From the NCBI RefSeq assembly GCF_004919085.1, contig NZ_STGL01000007.1, positions 62,001-126,000 of the forward strand: 64,000 nt of DNA, read 5' to 3'. This document shows, one piece after another, positions 17,360 through 24,332 of the stretch. The position numbers and the translations under genes were made by a program. How positions within the stretch are numbered: the stretch's first letter is position 1; every line of letters starts with the position of its first letter. Source of the stretch: Nocardioides sp. GY 10127 (GTDB lineage Bacteria > Actinomycetota > Actinomycetes > Propionibacteriales > Nocardioidaceae). The notes below the pieces were generated by a model. That model had not been told where the DNA came from. It saw nothing but the letters and a program-made list of their open reading frames with translations, and ran no database searches.

Positions 17360-18502
17360 CTAAGGCTGCGCCGAGAGGAACAGGAACGTCGCCAGCAGCA
17401 CGAGGTGGACCAGGCCCTGCTGGGCCTTGGCCCGGCCTTGGGCGACGGTGAGCACCGAGACCGCCACGGTGACCGCCAGGAGCACCACCTGCGTGGGTGG
17501 CAGCCCGAGCTCGAGGGGGCCGTCGAGCCAGATGGAGGCCACCGCGATCGCCGGGATGGTGAGGCCGATCGAGGCCATCGCCGAGCCGTAGGCGAGGTTG
17601 AGGCTGTTCTGGACGCGGTCGGCCGCCGCGTGCCGGACCGCGGAGATCGACTCCGGCGCCAGCACGAGGAGCGCGATCACCACGCCGACCACTGCGTACG
17701 GCAGGCCCAGCGCGGCCACGGCGTGCTCGATGGTGGGGGAGAGCAGCTTGGCGAGCCCGACCACCCCGACGAGCGCGGCCAGCAGCAGCCCCAGGCTGGC
17801 CCAGGCCGCGCGGGCCGACGGCGGGGCGGCGTGCTGCTCGTCGTCCTCGAGGACGCCGGTGACGCGGCCCTGCGCGTCCGAGGCGACGGGGAGGAAGAAG
17901 TCGCGGTGCTGCACGGTCTGCGTGAGCACGAACCCGACGTAGAGCGCGAGGGAGACGGCGGCCGCGAAGGCGAGCTGTGAGGTCGAGTAGACGTAGCCCG
18001 CCGCGGACACGGTGAAGCCCGGCAGGACGAGGCACACGCCGGCCAGGGCGACGACCGTGGACAGCGCGGAGCCGGACCCGCTGGCGTTGAAGCTGACCAG
18101 CCGGTGCCGCAGCGCGCCGACGAGCAGGGAGAGGCCGGCGATGCCGTTGAGGGTGATCATCACCGCGGCGAAGACGGTGTCGCGGGCGTAGGTCGAGGCG
18201 CTGGAGCCGCCCCCGGTCATCAGCATGACGATGAGGCCGACCTCGATGACGGTGACGGCGACCGCGAGCACGAGGGAGCCGTAGGGCTCGCCGATCCGGT
18301 GGGCGACCACCTCGGCGTGGTGGACGGCGGAGAGCACGGCGGCGACCAGGAAGAACGCGACGAGCCCGAGCGCGAACGGGTGCGCGTGGTGGGCCCAGGT
18401 CGCGCCGAGCACGGCGAGGGCGCCCAGGGGTGCGAGGGTCGTCCAGCTCCTCAGCAGGGTGTGCAGGAGGGGTCGTCGGGCGTGGCCGGCGGTCGCGCTC
18501 AT
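17360..18502 (-). CDS. Calcium/proton antiporter (CaCA family)
   Basis: Integral membrane protein of 380 residues with about eleven helices in two homologous halves. Each half has an acidic alpha-repeat: HHAEVVAHRIGEPYGSLVLA near 60-79, and LLVLAPESISAVRHA followed by NSLNLAYGSAMASIGLTIPA near 280-320. These resemble ChaA/y4hA-type Ca2+(Na+)/H+ antiporters, which expel cations using the proton gradient. A mid-protein acidic loop (VLEDDEQH) separates the halves. The ATG at 18502 is chosen over a TTG nine codons upstream. It is divergent from the MFS gene at 18608 and not clearly co-transcribed with the FAD-TPR gene. Confidence 0.88.
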   Translation of the reverse strand: MSATAGHARRPLLHTLLRSWTTLAPLGALAVLGATWAHHAHPFALGLVAFFLVAAVLSAVHHAEVVAHRIGEPYGSLVLAVAVTVIEVGLIVMLMTGGGSSASTYARDTVFAAVMITLNGIAGLSLLVGALRHRLVSFNASGSGSALSTVVALAGVCLVLPGFTVSAAGYVYSTSQLAFAAAVSLALYVGFVLTQTVQHRDFFLPVASDAQGRVTGVLEDDEQHAAPPSARAAWASLGLLLAALVGVVGLAKLLSPTIEHAVAALGLPYAVVGVVIALLVLAPESISAVRHAAADRVQNSLNLAYGSAMASIGLTIPAIAVASIWLDGPLELGLPPTQVVLLAVTVAVSVLTVAQGRAKAQQGLVHLVLLATFLFLSAQP

Positions 18503-18593
18503 GGGGAGAACCCTGTCAGGTGGCCCCAACCCCGGGGCCGGGGACGCACACCGCCGTGACCGGACGGACGGGGCGGACGTCGGCGCCAGGCTC

Positions 18594-18599
18594 TACCCT
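18594..18599 (+). promoter_or_regulatory. -10 hexamer of near-leaderless MFS promoter
   Basis: TACCCT ends 8 nt before the ATG at 18608 and no Shine-Dalgarno sequence is present. A short CGTTG/CAACG inverted repeat straddles the start codon and may be regulatory. Confidence 0.5.
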
Positions 18600-18607
18600 C
18601 GTTGTCG

Positions 18608-20242
18608 ATGGCAACGACAGCGGAGCCGGCCCCCTCCGGCGAGTACACGCACGCGCAGATCCTCACGATCATGTCCGGCCTCATGCTGGGCATGTTCCTG
18701 GCCGCGCTGGACCAGACGATCGTCTCCACCGCGATCCGCACGATCGCCGACGACCTCAACGGACTCTCGATCCAGGCCTGGGCGACCACGGCCTACCTGA
18801 TCACCTCGACGATCACGACCCCGATCTACGGCAAGCTCGGCGACCTCTACGGCCGCAAGCGCCTGTTCATGACCGCGATCACGATCTTCGTCGTCGGCTC
18901 GGCGCTGTGCAGCCTGGCCACGTCGATGTACAGCCTCGCCGCCTACCGCGCCCTCCAGGGGCTCGGCGCCGGTGGCCTCTTCACCCTCGTGCTGGCGATC
19001 ATCGGCGACGTCGTCTCCCCGCGCGAGCGGGCCAAGTACTCGGGCTACTTCATGGCCGTGTTCGGCACCTCCTCGGTGCTCGGGCCTGTCATCGGCGGCT
19101 TCCTGGCCGGCCAGGACACGCTGCTCGGCATGTCCGGCTGGCGCTGGGTCTTCCTGGTCAACGTGCCCGTCGGCATCATCGCCTTCATCGTCGTGCTGCG
19201 CACGCTGCACGTGCACCACCACAAGCCCGAGTACAAGGTGCGCATCGACTGGTGGGGCGCCCTCGCCCTCGTCGTCACCCTGGTCCCGCTGCTGGCCGTC
19301 GCCGAGCAGGGCCGCGAGTGGGGCTGGGGCTCCGCCGTCTCGATCGCCTGCTACGTCATCGGCGCAGTCGGCCTGGTCGGCTTCGTCCTCGCCGAGCGGG
19401 CCATGGGCGAGGCGGCGCTGTTCCCGCTGCGGCTGCTGCGCATCCGCGCCGTGACGGTGACGGTCGTCTCCAGCATCGTCATCGGTGCCGCGATGTTCGG
19501 CGGCATCCTCGTGCTGCCGCTCTACATGCAGATCGTCCACGGCGCCTCGCCGACCGAGTCGGGCTTCCTCATGCTGCCGATGGTCGTGGGCATCATGAGC
19601 GCCGCGATGAGCTCCGGCATCCTGATCTCGCGCTCGGGCAACGTCCGGCCGTTCCCGATCGTGGGCTCGGCCCTCGTGGTGGTCGGCCTGTTCGCCCTGT
19701 CCTTCACCGGCGCCGACACCCACCTGTGGATCGTGATGATCCCGATGTTCGTGCTCGGCTTCGGCCTGGGCAACTGCATGCAGCCGCTGCTGCTGGCGGT
19801 GCAGTCGGCCGTCTCCCCGCGCGAGATCGGCGTCGCCACGTCGTCCGCGACCTTCTTCCGCCAGATCGGCGGCACGCTCGGCGTCGCGGTCTTCCTCTCG
19901 ATCCTGTTCTCCACCGTGGGCGACAACATCGAGACCGCCCTGACGGCGGCCGCGAAGACCGAGGCCTTCCAGGAGGCCGCGGCGGCCAACGGCGGCTTCG
20001 ACGCGAGCGTCATCGCCCAGGTCCAGGACGACTCCTCGGTCCTCACCACCCTGCCGGCCGCGCTGGCGCACCCGATCCAGGTGGGGTTCGCCGAGTCGAT
20101 GGACCAGGTGTTCCTCTTCGCCTCCGGCGTGGGCGTCATCGCCTTCCTGGTGCTGCTGCTCATGCCCAAGGTCGAGCTGCGGGCGACGTCCGCCGCGGCC
20201 GAGCGCGGGGCCGACCCGGAGGCCTCGACCCCCGCGAGCTGA
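18608..20242 (+). CDS. MFS drug exporter, DHA2 (14-TM) family
   Basis: A 544-residue major facilitator with fourteen predicted membrane helices, as in EmrB/QacA multidrug/proton antiporters. Motif A is GKLGDLYGRKRLFM (about 77-90), with the antiporter motif C region GTSSVLGPVIGGFLAG near 155-170 and LDQTIVSTAIRTIADDL in the first helix (motif D1). A long extracytoplasmic loop rich in Ala precedes the last helix, typical of DHA2 proteins. Substrate cannot be predicted. An in-frame TTG two codons upstream is a less likely start. A hairpin follows the stop. Confidence 0.9.
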   Translation: MATTAEPAPSGEYTHAQILTIMSGLMLGMFLAALDQTIVSTAIRTIADDLNGLSIQAWATTAYLITSTITTPIYGKLGDLYGRKRLFMTAITIFVVGSALCSLATSMYSLAAYRALQGLGAGGLFTLVLAIIGDVVSPRERAKYSGYFMAVFGTSSVLGPVIGGFLAGQDTLLGMSGWRWVFLVNVPVGIIAFIVVLRTLHVHHHKPEYKVRIDWWGALALVVTLVPLLAVAEQGREWGWGSAVSIACYVIGAVGLVGFVLAERAMGEAALFPLRLLRIRAVTVTVVSSIVIGAAMFGGILVLPLYMQIVHGASPTESGFLMLPMVVGIMSAAMSSGILISRSGNVRPFPIVGSALVVVGLFALSFTGADTHLWIVMIPMFVLGFGLGNCMQPLLLAVQSAVSPREIGVATSSATFFRQIGGTLGVAVFLSILFSTVGDNIETALTAAAKTEAFQEAAAANGGFDASVIAQVQDDSSVLTTLPAALAHPIQVGFAESMDQVFLFASGVGVIAFLVLLLMPKVELRATSAAAERGADPEASTPAS

Positions 20243-20255
20243 CGAGACGTCAGGT

Positions 20256-20284
20256 GGTCCGGTCCGCTTCGAGTGGGCCGGACC
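20256..20284 (+). terminator. Hairpin after the MFS gene
   Basis: Arms GGTCCGGTCC (20256-20265) and GGGCCGGACC (20275-20284), 10 bp with one G-U pair and a 9-nt loop, 13 nt after the stop. Confidence 0.6.
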
Positions 20285-20297
20285 GCCCGGCGCCGCG

Positions 20298-20303
20298 TAC
20301 GCT
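20298..20303 (+). promoter_or_regulatory. -10 hexamer for the TIGR03960 gene
   Basis: TACGCT with an expected +1 near 20310, giving a leader of about 38 nt that ends in GCGAGG before the ATG at 20348. This is an SD-led transcript, unlike many neighbours. Confidence 0.45.
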
Positions 20304-20347
20304 GGATCGCTGTTGCCCGTGCCGTCGACCTTCTGCGAGGTAGCCCC

Positions 20348-22345
20348 ATGTCCGCCACGTCCGGCAGCACCGCCACCGCCGCACGCGGAGAGTCGGTGTT
20401 CGCCCGCCTGGAGCCGCACCTGCCCAGCGTCTCCAAGCCGATCCAGTACGTCGGCGGCGAGCTCAACGCGACGCTGAAGGACTGGGACTGCGCCGCGGCC
20501 ACCGAGGCCGGCGGCGAGACGGTCCGGTGGGCCCTCATGTACCCCGACGCCTACGAGGTCGGCCTGCCCAACCAGGGCGTCCAGATCCTCTACGAGGTGC
20601 TCAACGAGCGCGACTGGATCGTCGCCGAGCGCACCTACGCCGTGTGGCCGGACATGGAGAAGGTGATGCGCGAGCAGGGCATCCCGCAGTTCACCGTGGA
20701 CGGGCACCGCCCGGTCGTCGACTTCGACGTCTTCGGGCTCTCGTTCTCCACCGAGCTCGGCTACACCAACATGCTCAACGCCCTCGACCTCGCGGGCATC
20801 CCGCTGCACGCGGTCGACCGCACCGAGGACCACCCGGTCGTGCTCGCCGGCGGGCACGCCGCGTTCAACCCCGAGCCGATCGCGGACTTCATCGACGCCG
20901 CCGTCCTGGGCGACGGCGAGGAGGTCGTGCTCGCGATCTCCGAGCTCGTCCGCGAGTGGAAGACCGAGGGCCGACCCGGCGGCCGCGACGAGCTGCTGCG
21001 CCGCCTGGCGGTCACGGGCAACATCTACGTCCCGCAGCTCTACGACGTGGCCTACGCCGCCGACGGCACGATCGAGGCCGTCGTCCCGAACAAGCCGGGC
21101 ATCCCGTTCCGGGTCAAGAAGCACACGCTCATGGACCTGGACGCGTGGCCGTACCCGGCCAAGCCGCTGGTGCCCCTCGCCGAGACCGTGCACGAGCGCT
21201 TCAGCGTCGAGATCTTCCGCGGCTGCACCCGCGGCTGCCGCTTCTGCCAGGCGGGCATGATCACCCGCCCCGTCCGCGAGCGCTCGATCGAGACGATCGG
21301 CGCGATGGTCGAGAACGGCATCCGCCAGACCGGCTTCGAGGAGGTGGGCCTGCTCTCGCTCTCCTCAGCCGACCACACCGAGATCGGTGACGTGGCCGCC
21401 GGCCTCGCCGACCGCTACGAGGGCTCCAACGTCTCGCTGTCGCTGCCCTCCACCCGCGTGGACGCCTTCAACATCACGCTGGCCAACGAGTTCTCCCGCA
21501 ACGGGCGCCGCTCCGGCCTCACCTTCGCCCCCGAGGGCGGCAGCGAGCGGATGCGCAAGGTGATCAACAAGATGGTGACGGAGGAGGACCTCATCCGGAC
21601 CGTCGCCACCGCCTACGGGCACGGCTGGCGCCAGGTGAAGCTCTACTTCATGTGCGGCCTGCCCACGGAGACCGACGAGGACGTCCTCCAGATCGCCGAG
21701 CTGGCCAAGAAGGTCATCGCCAAGGGCCGCGAGGTCTCCGGGCGCAACGACGTGCGCTGCACCGTCTCCATCGGCGGGTTCGTGCCCAAGCCGCACACCC
21801 CGTTCCAGTGGGCGGCCCAGCTCGACCACGAGACCACCGACGAGCGGCTGAAGAAGCTGCGCGACGAGGTCCGCGCCGACAAGCGCTTCGGTCGCGCCAT
21901 CGGCTTCCGCTACCACGACGGCAAGCCCGGCATGATCGAGGGACTGCTCTCCCGCGGCGACCGCCGCGTCGGTCGCATCATCGAGGAGGTCTGGCGCGAC
22001 GGCGGCCGCTTCGACGGCTGGAGCGAGCACTTCTCCTACGACCGCTGGGTCGAGGCCTCGCAGCGCGCGCTGGCCGGCACCGACATCTCGCTGGAGTGGT
22101 ACACCACCCGCGAGCGCGACTACGACGAGGTCCTCCCGTGGGACCACCTGGACTCCGGGCTGGACAAGGACTGGCTCTGGGGCGACTGGGAGGACGCGCT
22201 GGCCGTCGCCGACGGCTCCGCGGACGTCGAGGTCGAGGACTGCCGCTGGACGCCGTGCTACGACTGCGGCGTGTGCCCCGAGATGGGCACCGAGATCCAG
22301 GTCGGGCCGACGGGCCAGAAGCTGCTGCCGCTCTCGGTGGTCTGA
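20348..22345 (+). CDS. TIGR03960-family B12-binding-type radical SAM protein
   Basis: A 665-residue protein with an N-terminal cobalamin-binding-like domain (roughly 40-230) and a radical SAM core with C293xxxC297xxC300 in RGCTRGCRFCQAG. GGSERMRKVINKMVTEEDL near 397-415 and a C-terminal Cys-rich end (DCRWTPCYDCGVCPEMG) are also family features. Its partner TIGR03936 lies at 27523 rather than next door; the pair is normally adjacent upstream of rne. The reaction is not established. The ATG at 20348 with GCGAGG upstream is preferred to an in-frame start 75 nt earlier. The last 70 bp of the gene plus one base are duplicated at 23038-23108. Confidence 0.93.
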   Translation: MSATSGSTATAARGESVFARLEPHLPSVSKPIQYVGGELNATLKDWDCAAATEAGGETVRWALMYPDAYEVGLPNQGVQILYEVLNERDWIVAERTYAVWPDMEKVMREQGIPQFTVDGHRPVVDFDVFGLSFSTELGYTNMLNALDLAGIPLHAVDRTEDHPVVLAGGHAAFNPEPIADFIDAAVLGDGEEVVLAISELVREWKTEGRPGGRDELLRRLAVTGNIYVPQLYDVAYAADGTIEAVVPNKPGIPFRVKKHTLMDLDAWPYPAKPLVPLAETVHERFSVEIFRGCTRGCRFCQAGMITRPVRERSIETIGAMVENGIRQTGFEEVGLLSLSSADHTEIGDVAAGLADRYEGSNVSLSLPSTRVDAFNITLANEFSRNGRRSGLTFAPEGGSERMRKVINKMVTEEDLIRTVATAYGHGWRQVKLYFMCGLPTETDEDVLQIAELAKKVIAKGREVSGRNDVRCTVSIGGFVPKPHTPFQWAAQLDHETTDERLKKLRDEVRADKRFGRAIGFRYHDGKPGMIEGLLSRGDRRVGRIIEEVWRDGGRFDGWSEHFSYDRWVEASQRALAGTDISLEWYTTRERDYDEVLPWDHLDSGLDKDWLWGDWEDALAVADGSADVEVEDCRWTPCYDCGVCPEMGTEIQVGPTGQKLLPLSVV

Positions 22346-22346
22346 G
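22276..22346 (+). repeat. 71-bp direct repeat, copy 1 (3' end of radical SAM gene)
   Basis: The last 70 bp of the TIGR03960 coding sequence including the stop codon, plus one base, repeated exactly at 23038-23108. This copy is continuous with the intact gene. Confidence 0.98.
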
Positions 22347-22443
22347 GTCTCGCTACGCTCGCCAGAGGGCGACGTCGATCCATCTCAAGGGTGCGCCGGG
22401 AGTCGGCGGGAGAGCACACTCGAGAGGAGCGTCGGCCCAAGCC

Positions 22444-22674
22444 TCAGGCTGGCCGGTTGAGCTCGTGCTCGACCGCACGCCTGATCCAGGACGAGACGGA
22501 GCGGTCGTCGGCCTCGGCACGCCGCTTGACCTCGTCCAGCACGTCGTCAGGGAACCGCACCGGGATCGGGGACGTGAGTCTCGCCGTACGGCGACGCGGC
22601 TTCCCTGTCGGCACCTGGTTGGCGGGATCGGCGTAGAGCTCGTACTCCTCGGCGGGAGTCATCTCAGTACTCAT
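22444..22674 (-). CDS. Ribbon-helix-helix (CopG-type) antitoxin candidate
   Basis: A 76-residue protein with a basic linker (GKPRRRTARL) and a C-terminal RHH DNA-binding fold (SPIPVRFPDDVLDEVKRRAE, then SVSSWIRRAVEHEL; about 35-72). Such proteins bind their own promoter and neutralise a partner toxin. It overlaps the upstream toxin candidate by 11 bp (translational coupling), with toxin first and antitoxin second as in BrnTA systems. A second in-frame ATG four codons later, just after the toxin stop, is a possible start. Toxin-antitoxin function is inferred from architecture. Confidence 0.8.
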   Translation of the reverse strand: MSTEMTPAEEYELYADPANQVPTGKPRRRTARLTSPIPVRFPDDVLDEVKRRAEADDRSVSSWIRRAVEHELNRPA

Positions 22675-22972
22675 CTCGGTCGCTCCGGTAGGTCTCGGTG
22701 AGGCTGCTGCCTGCTTCGTAGCAGCCGATGGGTCGGCAGCGGGTCGGGTCGCCGTCCCTTGAGGGGGCGATGGGAACGACGAGGACGCATCCGTCGACTT
22801 CGGACACCATCAGCCAGTGGGCGGGCGGCTTGGCCGGGTAGAACAACGGATCACTCGTCCAGACGTCGTACACGTCGTCGAGTCCCAGCTGCGGGTGCTT
22901 GAACAGGTGTGCGGCCTGGGCGTCGATCTCGAACGGCTCGTCGGAGAGCAGATCGAGGTCGAGAAGATCCAC
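22664..22972 (-). CDS. BrnT-like toxin candidate
   Basis: A 102-residue protein from the GTG at 22972. The pattern HLFKHPQLGLDDVYDVWTSD, then WLMVSEVDGCVLVVPIAP and RPIGCYEA, resembles the spacing of BrnT-type ribonuclease toxins (H near the start, DV-DP, a beta hairpin, then a basic/polar end). The match is by eye and distant; it may belong to a separate actinobacterial family paired with RHH proteins. The start is chosen because TACGCT ends 6 nt upstream (leaderless); a TTG six codons earlier is the alternative. It is the first gene of a two-gene unit inside the 71-bp-repeat-bounded islet. Confidence 0.6.
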   Translation of the reverse strand: MDLLDLDLLSDEPFEIDAQAAHLFKHPQLGLDDVYDVWTSDPLFYPAKPPAHWLMVSEVDGCVLVVPIAPSRDGDPTRCRPIGCYEAGSSLTETYRSDRDEY

Positions 22973-22978
22973 TCCTGC

Positions 22979-22984
22979 AGCGTA
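22979..22984 (-). promoter_or_regulatory. -10 hexamer of the toxin-antitoxin operon
   Basis: TACGCT on the minus strand, 6 nt (GCAGGA) before the GTG at 22972, in an AT-rich stretch (CCGTTTGTTA). It fits the leaderless pattern seen elsewhere in the window. Confidence 0.5.
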
Positions 22985-23037
22985 TAACAAACGGATACGG
23001 CGGTGCGGCGTCTGCCGTTCCGAAGGTCCCCCTCTGC

Positions 23038-23108
23038 CCCCGAGATGGGCACCGAGATCCAGGTCGGGCCGACGGGCCAGAAGCTGCTGCCGCTCTCGGT
23101 GGTCTGAG
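23038..23108 (+). repeat. 71-bp direct repeat, copy 2
   Basis: Exact duplicate of 22276-22346, including the stop codon of the radical SAM gene but detached from any reading frame. It sits 13 bp before a terminator-like hairpin, suggesting that this side is the ancestral downstream flank. Confidence 0.98.
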
Positions 23109-23121
23109 CCGCGAGACGGCC

Positions 23122-23144
23122 GGCCGCACCGCGGTGGTGCGGCC
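23122..23144. terminator. Hairpin between islet repeat and septum-formation gene
   Basis: Perfect 9-bp arms GGCCGCACC (23122-23130) and GGTGCGGCC (23136-23144) with a 5-nt loop. It abuts the stop codon of the minus-strand gene at 23145 and would terminate the radical SAM gene if the islet were absent. Confidence 0.7.
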
Positions 23145-24056
23145 TCAGGTCGTCGTCGCGGCGACGGCGCTGCCGTCGGCCAGCCGGCCGGTCACCTCGT
23201 CGCCGGACGGGTCGCCTGCCGTGCAGAAGGCGGTGCTGTCCCCGGACTCCCAGCTCGAGCGACCGGGCCACAGCGTGTACTCGCCCCAGGGCGAGTAGTC
23301 GTAGTCCTCCCCGGTGTAGGCCTCGAAGGCGTCGATGCAGGCGGCGTCCGAGCGGCGCTGGGAGGCTCGGGCGCCGGGGTAGTCCTCGCCGCCCTCGGCG
23401 ATGTCCACGATGCCCACCACCTCGAGCTGGTGCGGCTCGTCGCAGGGGATGACCCGCACCTCGTCGACGGTGTCGCTGTCGCCCAGGTCGGAGAAGCAGT
23501 CGCCCTCGCGCAGGAACGAGAGCGTGGTGTCCTCGGCCCGGGTCACCTGACCGTCGTCCCCCCGCTCGGGGCCGCTGACCTGGTCCACGACCAGCCAGGC
23601 GAGGCCCCCGACGGCGACGAGCAGCCAGACCGTCGACGCGACCAGGGCGCCGATGGCCATGCCCCGGGCGGCACCGCGGGCCCGCCCGACGAGGACGGTG
23701 ATGGCCAGGCCGACCGACACGAACCAGCCGACGCCGCACAGCGGCAGGACGCCGAGCCCGAGTGCCCAGGCGGCCATCGTCTTCTGGCGGCGCTGCCGCC
23801 GCGGGTCGGGCGCCTGCGGTCCGCCGATCTGGGGGTAGGCCGTCGGGTACGCCTGGGGGTAGCCCTGGGGATACGGCTGGCCGGGGTGGCCGCCCGGGTA
23901 CGGCCCCGGGTAGGAGCCCGGCTGCTGGCCCGGGTAGGAGCTCGAGTACGGGCCCGGCTGCTGGCCGTACGGGTTCCCGTACGGGTTGCTGGAGGGGCTG
24001 CCGTCGGGCTGGTCGGGACCGGGCTGGTCGGGACCGGGCTGCTGGGGGTCCGGCAC
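23145..24056 (-). CDS. DUF4190 / septum-formation-domain membrane protein
   Basis: A 303-residue protein starting with a Pro/Gly/Tyr-rich cytoplasmic tail (about 1-90, many PYP, PGQ and PYG repeats), followed by two membrane helices of DUF4190 type (MAAWALGLGVLPLCGVGWF and MAIGALVASTVWLLVAVGGL). The extracytoplasmic domain contains FLREGDCFSDL, VRVIPCDEPHQLEVVG, DAACIDAFEAYTG and WESGDSTAFCTAG; these Cys and HxxE patterns match the Septum_form family of actinobacteria. The GTG start has GAGGAG 5 nt upstream. Its role is unknown; it may bind cell-envelope material. It converges on the radical SAM/islet region. Confidence 0.83.
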   Translation of the reverse strand: MPDPQQPGPDQPGPDQPDGSPSSNPYGNPYGQQPGPYSSSYPGQQPGSYPGPYPGGHPGQPYPQGYPQAYPTAYPQIGGPQAPDPRRQRRQKTMAAWALGLGVLPLCGVGWFVSVGLAITVLVGRARGAARGMAIGALVASTVWLLVAVGGLAWLVVDQVSGPERGDDGQVTRAEDTTLSFLREGDCFSDLGDSDTVDEVRVIPCDEPHQLEVVGIVDIAEGGEDYPGARASQRRSDAACIDAFEAYTGEDYDYSPWGEYTLWPGRSSWESGDSTAFCTAGDPSGDEVTGRLADGSAVAATTT

Positions 24057-24228
24057 GGTGCTCCTCGGGCTCGGGACGGTGGATCGGTCGGAGCACGAGG
24101 GTACGAGAGAGCGCCGGGACGCCGTCCGGGAGGTGTCCGGGCGCCCCGGACGTCCTGCGCCCGCCAGGGCCCCGGTGAGGCACTTTCTGCAGGTTCGTGC
24201 GGTGCGAGAACGTGCAGCGCACACCCCG

Positions 24229-24257
24229 CTGACGTTCCCACAGGAAACCCCTAGGTT
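24229..24257 (+). promoter_or_regulatory. Promoter of the subtilase gene
   Basis: CTGACG (24229-24234), a 17-nt spacer, then TAGGTT (24252-24257). This is the best -35/-10 pair of the region, giving a leader of about 70 nt with GGGAG before the ATG. The 276-bp gap holds nothing else recognisable. Confidence 0.6.
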
Positions 24258-24332
24258 CGTCCGCACCCGCCTCGGCGGGGCCGGCCGACGGTGCGTCGGG
24301 CGGCGGACCACCTCTTCTCGGGAGCAGCACCC

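Larger units (their letters stand above)
22347..23037. mobile_element. Small islet carrying a toxin-antitoxin-like pair, bounded by 71-bp direct repeats
   Basis: This segment lies between two identical 71-bp copies of the 3' end of the radical SAM gene, so the repeat-to-repeat unit is 762 bp. It holds two minus-strand genes, an RHH-type antitoxin candidate and a BrnT-like toxin candidate, and is visibly less GC-rich than its flanks (for example TTGTTATAC near 22990). Removing one unit would join the radical SAM stop to the hairpin at 23122-23144, a natural terminator. The layout mimics integration at the 3' end of a gene with restoration of the coding sequence. No integrase or transposase is inside. 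Origin by site-specific integration, by Campbell-type crossover of a circle, or as a remnant of a larger element are all possible. Confidence 0.7.

Noticed and set aside
14271..18035. 1254-codon minus-strand frame across the FAD-TPR gene and the antiporter
   Set aside because: It reads Arg/Gly/Pro/Ala-rich nonsense and spans two clear genes in other frames.
18503..18529. TTG start nine codons upstream of the antiporter ATG
   Set aside because: No Shine-Dalgarno or -10 spacing supports it, and the extra residues are not membrane-protein-like.
22810..24330. 506-codon minus-strand frame running through the second 71-bp repeat
   Set aside because: It joins fragments of repeat, toxin antisense and the septum gene in the wrong frame; no domain recognisable.
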